From Williamsia soli (GTDB lineage Bacteria > Actinomycetota > Actinomycetes > Mycobacteriales > Mycobacteriaceae), in contig NZ_JAFRDR010000001.1 of the NCBI RefSeq assembly GCF_017377795.1, positions 496,001 to 560,000 of the forward strand: DNA of 64,000 nt. The letters are read 5' to 3'. Both the position numbers and the translations under genes were made by a program. Positions within the stretch are counted from its first letter, which is position 1; each line of letters begins with the position of its first letter. The notes beneath the pieces are model-generated. The model did no database searches. It had not been told where the DNA came from and saw only the letters and a program-made list of their open reading frames with translations. Below, piece by piece: positions 57,879 to 64,000 of this stretch.

Positions 57879-59720
57879 ATGAAAAGCGAAGTGGCCACAG
57901 TGCCCGAGACCACGGGCGAGCTCGGGGAGCTTCTCGGTCGGATGGGTGAGATCGCGTCCCGGTCGGGTAGGCAGGATCTCGTGGCGCGTCTGGACGGCGC
58001 CCGGACCAGGGTCACCGACCCCCGGCTGCGCATCGTCGTCGTCGGACCACTCAAGCAAGGTAAGAGCCAGTTCGTGAACTCGCTGCTCGGCATCGACGTC
58101 TGTTCGGTGGGCGACGATGAGACGACGGCCGTCCCGACCTTGGCCGCGCATGCCGCCGAGGCGTCGGCGCAACTGGTGCTCGACCGCCCCGGCTCCGAGC
58201 CGGAGCGGGTGACGGTGCCGCTCGATCAGGTCAACGCGATCACCCCGGACCATCCGCTGGCGGGTGGGTCGACCGTGTTGCGGCTCGAGGTGAACGTGCC
58301 GAGTCCGCTGCTCGCGGACGGTCTCGTCCTCGTCGACACGCCCGGCGTCGGAGGGCATGGGAATCCGCATGCGGCAAGCACTCTCGGCCTCCTCCCCGCA
58401 GCAGATGCGGTTTTCGTCGTCTCGGACGCCAGTCAGGAGTTCACCGAGCCCGAGGTGGCGTTTCTCAAACAGGTTGTCGGTTTGTGCCCGACCGTGGCGT
58501 GCCTGATCACCAAGACCGACCTGTATCCACATTGGCGGGCCATCGTCGACGCCGATCAGGCGCACCTGCGCCGTGAAGGCGTCGACGTTCCGCTGCTGCC
58601 GGTGTCGTCGCTGCTGCGCTCACATGCCCTGCGGCTCAAGGACGATTCGCTCAACGCCGAGGCCGGGTTCGTCGAGGTCTACCAGTTCTTGCGCGATCGG
58701 GTGGTCGCCAGAGCGGCCGAGTCGACGAAAGCTTCCGTGGCACTCGATCTACGGTCTGTCTCCGAGCACCTCGCCCTGACGTTGGGTAGCGAGCTCGCGG
58801 CGTTGCGCGATCCGGAGAAGGCGGCCGCGGCGGTCGCCGAACTGCAGCGGGCCAAGGCGACGGCCGACGAGATGAAGAAGCGGACGGCCCTGTGGCAGCA
58901 GACGCTCTCCGACGGCATCACCGATCTCGCCGCCGATATCGACCACGACCTTCGCGACCGACTCCGGGCCGTCACCAGGGAAGCCGAGGAAGCCGTCGAC
59001 CAAGGCGACCCCGGTAAGGACTGGGCGCAACTCGGTGAATGGCTCGAAGACCAGATAGCGGTGGTGGTCGGCGACAACTTCGTCTGGGCACACGATCGCG
59101 CGATCTGGCTCTCGGAACGGATCGCCGAGCACTTCGCCGACTCTGCCGAAGCGCATCTGCCCTCACTCGACATCACCGACATCGACGGCGTCTTCGACAC
59201 CGTGACCGAACTGTCCGAACTCGAATCAGGGCGCGTCGGGATCACCCAGAAGGTGCTGATCGGGATGAGGGGCTCCTACGGTGGAGTCCTGATGTTCGGG
59301 CTCATCGGCACCTTCGCCGGCCTGGCCCTGATCAACCCGATCTCGGTCGGCGCCGGACTGTTGCTGGGTACCAAGGCATACAAGGACGACAAGGAAGCCC
59401 GGACGGTCGATCGGCGGCAGAAGGCCAAGGCCGCGATCCGCAAGTACACCGACGACGTCAGCTTCCAGGTGGGCAAGGAATCCAAGGATCGGCTGCGCCA
59501 CGTCCACCGCGCGCTGCGCGATCACTTCACCGAGATCGCAGAGCAGTCCGCGCGATCGATCAGCGACTCGCTGCAGGCCGCGCAGGAAGGTGCGGCACTG
59601 GCCACGTCTGAGCAGCGACAGCGGACCGCGCAGCTCGAAGGAGAGATCAAAGCGGTTGCGGCGCTGCGGAAACTGGCCTTGCAACTCGACCCCGCGGTCT
59701 CGCAGGGAGAGCAGTCGTGA
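57879..59720 (+). CDS. iniA: IniA-type bacterial dynamin-like GTPase
   Basis: A 613-residue dynamin family GTPase. ATG 57879 is the first good start before the conserved domain. G1 is VVGPLKQGKSQFVN, the switch Thr is in DDETTAVPT, G3 is LVDTPGVGG and G4 is LITKTDLYPH. A helical neck and stalk follow, with a hydrophobic paddle of two segments near 465-500 (GGVLMFGLIGTFAGLALI, ISVGAGLLLGTKAY). M. tuberculosis IniA is a dynamin-like protein that binds and remodels membranes and contributes to isoniazid and ethambutol tolerance. The gene overlaps iniC by 4 bp. Confidence 0.92.
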   Translation: MKSEVATVPETTGELGELLGRMGEIASRSGRQDLVARLDGARTRVTDPRLRIVVVGPLKQGKSQFVNSLLGIDVCSVGDDETTAVPTLAAHAAEASAQLVLDRPGSEPERVTVPLDQVNAITPDHPLAGGSTVLRLEVNVPSPLLADGLVLVDTPGVGGHGNPHAASTLGLLPAADAVFVVSDASQEFTEPEVAFLKQVVGLCPTVACLITKTDLYPHWRAIVDADQAHLRREGVDVPLLPVSSLLRSHALRLKDDSLNAEAGFVEVYQFLRDRVVARAAESTKASVALDLRSVSEHLALTLGSELAALRDPEKAAAAVAELQRAKATADEMKKRTALWQQTLSDGITDLAADIDHDLRDRLRAVTREAEEAVDQGDPGKDWAQLGEWLEDQIAVVVGDNFVWAHDRAIWLSERIAEHFADSAEAHLPSLDITDIDGVFDTVTELSELESGRVGITQKVLIGMRGSYGGVLMFGLIGTFAGLALINPISVGAGLLLGTKAYKDDKEARTVDRRQKAKAAIRKYTDDVSFQVGKESKDRLRHVHRALRDHFTEIAEQSARSISDSLQAAQEGAALATSEQRQRTAQLEGEIKAVAALRKLALQLDPAVSQGEQS

Positions 59721-61186
59721 CCCCGAGCACTCTCGATCGTGCCCGGGAATTGATCAATGCCACCGAATCGGTGTGCGCGGGTGATCGCTGGGCTGCCGAG
59801 CGGCTCGCCGAGTGTTCCCATCGGCTCGAGGAGCCCCTGCGGATCGCCATCGCGGGGTCGCTCAAGGCCGGGAAGTCGACGTTGCTCAACGCGATGGTCG
59901 GCCAGGACATCGCGCCGACGGACGCGACCGAGTGCACCCGCGTGGTGACCTGGTACCGGCGGGGGATCAATCCGAAGGTCACCGCCCACTACGACGGCGA
60001 CCGGTCTGCGGGCATCCCGGTGTTGCGCCGCGACGGGCACCTCACCTTCGACTTCGGGGAGCTGACCGCCGAACGAGTGGACCGCCTCGACGTCGAATGG
60101 CCGGCCCGGGCCCTGCGGACGACCACGATCATCGACACCCCCGGCACTGCGTCGCTCTCGCGGGACGTCTCCGCTCTGACTGTCGACATGCTCACCCCGG
60201 ACGACGCGGAGTCCGGGGCGGACGCGGTGGTCTACCTCCTGCGGACGCTGACCAACACGGACACCTCGTTCCTCGGCCGGCTCGGGGATTCGATCGGCGG
60301 GGACTCCGGACCTCTCGGGGTGATCGGGGTGGTGTCGCGGGCCGATGAGATCGGTGCCGGGCGGATGGACGCGATGATGTCCGCGAAGCAGGTGGCGGCG
60401 CGGTTCGCCACCGAGCTCGAGCGCACCGGTCTGTGCCAGGCGGTGGTACCGGTCGCCGGGCTGCTGGCCTTGGGTGCGCGAACGTTGCGCCAGGTGGAGT
60501 TCGTCGCCTTCGAGGCGCTCGCGGCCGTGCCGCCGGAAGACCTGCAACTCGCGATGTTGTCGGCAGACAGATTTGTACGGGCCGAGACGGCGCTGCCGGT
60601 GGAGCCGCAGCTGCGCGCCGAAATCCTCGATCGGTTCGGTATGTACGGGATACGGCTGGCCGTCACCCTGATCAGGCTGGGTACTTCCGATTCGCCCACG
60701 CTCGCAACGGAACTGGTCGATCGCAGTGGCCTGACCGAGCTGCGCCAGATCATCGACGTCCAGTTCGGGCAGCGGGCCGATCAGTTGAAATCGCACACAG
60801 CGCTGATCGCACTCGATCGGATTCTGTCCCACTACGATTCGGCGGACACCGCTGCGTTGCGACGCGCCACCGCACACCTGCTCGCCGACACCCACGGGTT
60901 CGCCGAACTCCGGTTGCTCGGCAGGCTGCGAGCTGAGGAAACCGCATTGCCGCCCGCCGAACGCGATGATCTGCAGCGGATCATCGGTGGACAGGGAACC
61001 CAGCCGTGGGCCCGGCTCGGGATCGCCCCCGACGATCCGCTCGACTTGCACCGCACCGCCGCAATGGACGAAGTTCGACGCTGGCGCACCAGGGCGGCGC
61101 ATCCGTTGTTCGACCGGCAGACCTCGGTGGCCTGCACCGTCGCCGCTCGCAGTGCCGAAGGCATTCTCGCGGAACTCGGTACATGA
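59717..61186 (+). CDS. iniC: IniC-type dynamin-like GTPase
   Basis: A 489-residue partner of IniA with a GTG start overlapping the iniA stop (GTGA). G1 is IAGSLKAGKSTLLN, the switch region is DATECTRVVTW and G3 is IIDTPGTASLS. The G4 place reads GVVSRADEIG, without the Lys of NKxD, so guanine recognition may be weaker. No hydrophobic paddle as clear as that of IniA is present. It probably acts with IniA at the membrane. It is followed by a small coupled gene. Confidence 0.9.
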   Translation: MTPSTLDRARELINATESVCAGDRWAAERLAECSHRLEEPLRIAIAGSLKAGKSTLLNAMVGQDIAPTDATECTRVVTWYRRGINPKVTAHYDGDRSAGIPVLRRDGHLTFDFGELTAERVDRLDVEWPARALRTTTIIDTPGTASLSRDVSALTVDMLTPDDAESGADAVVYLLRTLTNTDTSFLGRLGDSIGGDSGPLGVIGVVSRADEIGAGRMDAMMSAKQVAARFATELERTGLCQAVVPVAGLLALGARTLRQVEFVAFEALAAVPPEDLQLAMLSADRFVRAETALPVEPQLRAEILDRFGMYGIRLAVTLIRLGTSDSPTLATELVDRSGLTELRQIIDVQFGQRADQLKSHTALIALDRILSHYDSADTAALRRATAHLLADTHGFAELRLLGRLRAEETALPPAERDDLQRIIGGQGTQPWARLGIAPDDPLDLHRTAAMDEVRRWRTRAAHPLFDRQTSVACTVAARSAEGILAELGT

Positions 61187-61785
61187 GCAGGTTGCGCTTC
61201 GACGGCGACATCTCCGGCATCGGGACCACGAGCGGCACCCGGATCGTCATCGGTCATTGGCCGCGCTCGCACCTCGGTGAGTTCGCCGACGCGATGGTCG
61301 AGTTCGCGGACGGCGAGCGGCTGTTGATCGCGCCGAGCGAGGATGTTCGCGAATTCGTCACGGCCACCTACACCTTCGACCGGACCGTCATCGCTGAGGT
61401 GACCTACCGCTCCGAGGGAACCTGGACCCATGTGGTGGCAGGGGAGTTGAAGGTGGCCTTCGAGGTCGGATCCCCCACTCTGCTCGGCCGACTGCTGTCG
61501 ATCATGCCGAGAGCGGTGGTCACCGCGCCGTGGTTCTGTGCGATCAGCGATCCCATCGCCCGCGTCTTCCTCCGCGGGGTCCGGACCCGGGGAACAGCCG
61601 GTGGTGGCAGGCGTGAGTATTACGGCGCCCGCGGTCAGCGGCGCATCACAAGGGCGACGGTGACGTGGCAGGGGAAGGATCTCGGCGTCCTGACACCGGT
61701 GGATCCGCCCGTCCGGTTCGGGTTCGGCTCCACCCCGAAGGCCCCGTCGACGACCCTGATCACGACGACGATCGATCAGGAATAA
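61183..61785 (+). CDS. Uncharacterised protein translationally coupled to iniC
   Basis: A 200-residue protein whose ATG overlaps the iniC stop (ATGA). I know no family name. It is beta-rich at the start (RLRFDGDISGIGTTSGTRIVIGHW), then EFADAMVEFADGERLLIAP and TYTFDRTVIAEVTYR. A central LLGRLLSIMPRAVVTAPWF may lie at the membrane surface, and a basic segment (RREYYGARGQRRITRATV) follows. No signal peptide. Tight coupling suggests a role with the two dynamins, for example as a membrane-side adaptor. Confidence 0.8.
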   Translation: MSRLRFDGDISGIGTTSGTRIVIGHWPRSHLGEFADAMVEFADGERLLIAPSEDVREFVTATYTFDRTVIAEVTYRSEGTWTHVVAGELKVAFEVGSPTLLGRLLSIMPRAVVTAPWFCAISDPIARVFLRGVRTRGTAGGGRREYYGARGQRRITRATVTWQGKDLGVLTPVDPPVRFGFGSTPKAPSTTLITTTIDQE

Positions 61786-61798
61786 GCCGGTCCCTGGA

Positions 61799-62359
61799 TC
61801 AGCGTCGCGGCGGTGCGGCTTTGAGCCACGTGCCGACGCCGGGCGCATAGAGCAACGCGGTCCCGATGAGCGCGGCGCCGGCCGTCACCAGGGGAAGAAT
61901 CGAGATCACCGGTCCGACGGCGTCCCTGGCAGGCTCGGCCACCAGCCAGAACTGGATGCCGACGGCCACCGCCAGCGCACCCACCACCGTGAGCATCGTG
62001 CGACCCGAACTGATTCGGTCGCGGACCCGGATGATCCCGACCACCGCGACGGCGAGGATCACCAGCGCTGCGGCGCCGTTGCCGACCATGATGATGGTGA
62101 CGGTGTCGTCGATGTCGCTGCGCTTGGTCGCGGGGTGGTCGGCGGCGAGTGAGTCGCTGATCGCGGCGCGGACGGCGACGTGATTGAACGCCTGCCAGAT
62201 GGCGGCGATCGCCAGAGCCGCGAGCGCGACCAGCCACACGATCACCGCGGTGTCGACGACGCGGGGTCGCTCATCGGCGACGGGCTCACGCAGTGGGACG
62301 ATCCGGATCTCCGGCCGGCCCGGACGCGGGGGCGGGGGTGGCCGTCCGGGTTCGGTCAT
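61799..62359 (-). CDS. Four-helix membrane protein
   Basis: A 186-residue protein with a Pro/Arg-rich cytoplasmic start (GRPPPPPRPGRPEIR) and four hydrophobic segments: TAVIVWLVALAALAIAAIW, IIMVGNGAAALVILAVAVV, MLTVVGALAVAVGIQFWLV and ILPLVTAGAALIGTALLY. It is convergent with the gene coupled to iniC, with 13 bp between stops, and divergent from dnaK. Conserved membrane proteins of this size occur in mycolata without known function. Confidence 0.8.
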   Translation of the reverse strand: MTEPGRPPPPPRPGRPEIRIVPLREPVADERPRVVDTAVIVWLVALAALAIAAIWQAFNHVAVRAAISDSLAADHPATKRSDIDDTVTIIMVGNGAAALVILAVAVVGIIRVRDRISSGRTMLTVVGALAVAVGIQFWLVAEPARDAVGPVISILPLVTAGAALIGTALLYAPGVGTWLKAAPPRR

Positions 62360-62482
62360 AGCGCGATGTTACGCCGGGGAGCCCCCGGCACCCCCGATGA
62401 TGTGCTGTTTTGGCGATGCCGACCTGGGCTTCCGTTCGCCAGAAGGGCCCATTTCCGGGGGTGGGGGAGCGTCCAATCTCGA

Positions 62483-62503
62483 CTTGAGTGGACTGCACTC
62501 AAG
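62483..62503. promoter_or_regulatory. HAIR element 1 (HspR operator) upstream of dnaK
   Basis: CTTGAGT-N7-ACTCAAG matches the HspR-associated inverted repeat exactly. HspR with DnaK as corepressor binds such sites and represses the dnaK operon until heat or proteotoxic stress removes DnaK. Confidence 0.92.
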
Positions 62504-62517
62504 TTTTTTGAGGAATC

Positions 62518-62544
62518 GGGAACACTTTGCGACCGGGGCCCGTT
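62518..62544 (+). promoter_or_regulatory. SigH-like promoter of dnaK
   Basis: GGGAAC (62518-62523), 17 bases, then CGTT (62541-62544) fits the GGAAC-N16/17-CGTT promoter of SigH/SigE-type ECF sigma factors. It lies between the two HspR sites and would start a leader of about 160 bases before the dnaK ATG. Confidence 0.6.
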
Positions 62545-62559
62545 ACACCTCTCGAGAGA

Positions 62560-62580
62560 CCTGAGCGGCCAAGACTCAAG
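62560..62580. promoter_or_regulatory. HAIR element 2 (degenerate HspR operator)
   Basis: CCTGAGC-N7-ACTCAAG has a perfect right half and two mismatches in the left half of the HAIR consensus. It is 77 bp downstream of the first site and just after the SigH-like promoter, so bound HspR could block initiation or escape. Confidence 0.75.
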
Positions 62581-62711
62581 CCGGTTTGACGGAAGGTACC
62601 GTCGGTCGGTAGAAGTTGAGTCGATCGCGCTGAGGTCTCAGACAGAAACCACAAACGTGAACACACCGTGCCCCCGCCCGTAGCGGCGGCACTGCTTATA
62701 GGAGGCAACAA

Positions 62712-64000
62712 ATGGCTCGTGCTGTTGGAATCGACCTGGGCACCACCAACTCGGTGGTCGCAGTGCTCGAAGGTGGAGAACCCACCGTCATCGCCAACGC
62801 CGAGGGCGCCCGCACCACCCCGTCGGTGGTTGCTTTCGCCCGCAACGGCGAGGTTCTGGTCGGACAGCCGGCCAAGAACCAGGCAGTCACCAACGTCGAT
62901 CGCACCATCCGTTCCGTCAAGCGCCACATGGGCGAAGAGTGGAACCAGTCGATCGACGACAAGAACTACACCCCGCAGGAGATCAGCGCTCGTACGCTGA
63001 TGAAGCTCAAGCGGGACGCGGAGAGCTACCTCGGTGACGAGGTCGTGGACGCGGTCATCACCGTGCCGGCCTACTTCAACGACGCCCAGCGTCAGGCGAC
63101 CAAGGAAGCCGGTCAGATCGCCGGCCTCAACGTGCTCCGCATCGTCAACGAGCCGACCGCTGCCGCACTGGCATACGGCCTGGACAAAGGCGAGAAGGAA
63201 CAGACCATCCTGGTCTTCGACCTCGGCGGCGGCACGTTCGACGTGTCCCTGCTCGAGATCGGCGACGGCGTCGTCGAGGTCCGCGCGACCTCCGGCGACA
63301 ACCACCTCGGTGGCGACGACTGGGATCAGCGCGTGGTCGACTGGCTCGTCGAGAAGTTCAAGGCTCAGAACGGCATCGATCTGACCAAGGACAAGATGGC
63401 TCTGCAGCGTCTGCGTGAGGCTGCCGAGAAGGCGAAGATCGAATTGTCCTCGGGACAGAGCACCTCGATCAACCTGCCGTACATCACGGTCGACGCGGAC
63501 AAGAACCCGCTCTTCCTCGATGAGCAGCTCACCCGCAGTGAGTTCCAGAAGATCACCAACGATCTGCTCGAGCGCACTCGCGCCCCGTTCCAGGCCGTGG
63601 TCAAGGACGCCGGCATCTCCGTCGGTGACATCGACCATGTCGTGCTGGTCGGTGGCTCGACCCGCATGCCCGCAGTGAGCGAACTGGTCAAGGAACTGAC
63701 CGGTGGACAGGACCCCAACAAGGGTGTGAACCCGGACGAGGTCGTGGCCGTCGGTGCCGCCCTGCAGGCCGGTGTTCTCCGTGGCGAGGTCAAGGACGTT
63801 CTGCTCCTCGACGTCACCCCGCTGTCCCTCGGCATCGAGACCAAGGGCGGCGTGATGCACAAGCTGATCGAGCGCAACACCACGATCCCGACCAAGCGGT
63901 CCGAGACCTACACGACGGCAGAGGACAACCAGCCGTCGGTGCAGATCCAGGTCTATCAGGGCGAGCGTGAGATCGCTTCGCACAACAAGCTGCTCGGATC
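62712..64000 (+). CDS. dnaK: Chaperone DnaK (Hsp70), 5' part
   Basis: ATG 62712 follows TAGGAGGCAACAA, an ideal ribosome binding site. The 429 visible residues give the whole ATPase domain and the start of the substrate domain: [74 protein letters not shown], the interdomain linker [16 protein letters not shown], and [15 protein letters not shown]. The gene runs off the window, where grpE, dnaJ and hspR normally follow in this group. It is the housekeeping and heat-shock Hsp70, distinct from the Hsp70-like proteins at 18993, 21150 and 52688. Confidence 0.98.
   Translation, partial: MARAVGIDLGTTNSVVAVLEGGEPTVIANAEGARTTPSVVAFARNGEVLVGQPAKNQAVTNVDRTIRSVKRHMGEEWNQSIDDKNYTPQEISARTLMKLKRDAESYLGDEVVDAVITVPAYFNDAQRQATKEAGQIAGLNVLRIVNEPTAAALAYGLDKGEKEQTILVFDLGGGTFDVSLLEIGDGVVEVRATSGDNHLGGDDWDQRVVDWLVEKFKAQNGIDLTKDKMALQRLREAAEKAKIELSSGQSTSINLPYITVDADKNPLFLDEQLTRSEFQKITNDLLERTRAPFQAVVKDAGISVGDIDHVVLVGGSTRMPAVSELVKELTGGQDPNKGVNPDEVVAVGAALQAGVLRGEVKDVLLLDVTPLSLGIETKGGVMHKLIERNTTIPTKRSETYTTAEDNQPSVQIQVYQGEREIASHNKLLG

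Overview
The window is a high-GC, gene-dense chromosomal segment of a mycolic-acid-containing actinobacterium. My best guess is Gordonia or a close relative; this is inferred from gene content and order, not computed. Several blocks follow the order I know from the Mycobacterium tuberculosis H37Rv chromosome: dcd–udgA (16879-18916), aspC and the large Fe-S protein (31269-37286), a LuxR-type regulator, iniB-iniA-iniC (50226-61186) and dnaK at the right edge (62712 on). Accessory genes and regulatory cassettes are inserted between these blocks.

Left part (1-10714): the tail of an SDR dehydrogenase, a MoxR-type ATPase with a VWA partner, a glycine-rich membrane protein, DUF4334 and DUF4185 proteins, a P-loop kinase, a Baeyer-Villiger-type monooxygenase with its own TetR regulator and a clear operator, an S9 peptidase, and a possible 25-residue membrane peptide.

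10808-13878 is a small integrated island. A 47-bp direct repeat of the 3' half of a tRNA-Gly(CCC) gene flanks about 3 kb of AT-richer DNA. It holds a zinc-ribbon membrane protein with an unclear start, a dead tyrosine integrase and a tightly coupled FRG-DUF262 gene pair. That pair is the best candidate here for an undescribed (probably anti-phage) system.

14020-24592 holds a DUF222/HNH gene behind an SOS-like box, an ECF41-type sigma factor with its carboxymuconolactone-decarboxylase partner, dcd-udgA, two paralogous proteins that look like degenerate Hsp70 C-lobes fused to a membrane helix and a proline-rich tail (with a MerR regulator between them), and a TetR/MFS efflux pair around a 40-bp dyad. 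24596-25758 is a solitary AbiEi/DUF559-type gene bracketed by two copies of a palindromic repeat exactly 1,100 bp apart.

25775-31145 is a minus-strand operon of lipid or ketone oxidation type: an EphD-like hydrolase-SDR fusion, a PF10118 hydrolase, a ferredoxin reductase and a monooxygenase. After aspC come a GGDEF protein, the 1,145-residue membrane Fe-S protein with a repetitive tail, a SanA/YdcF protein, acyltransferases, a TauE-type transporter, a 21-bp-phased tandem repeat, a lipoprotein, a second DUF222/HNH gene, an AraC/VOC pair, two tandem acyltransferase-SGNH proteins, and an XRE regulator divergent from map.

The right part is an envelope-stress locus. LuxR and an Hsp70-like membrane protein run leftward; iniB, iniA, iniC and a coupled 200-residue protein run rightward from a shared 304-bp control region. 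dnaK follows, behind two HspR (HAIR) operators and a SigH-like promoter. Genes were identified from protein motifs read by eye; no database search was possible.
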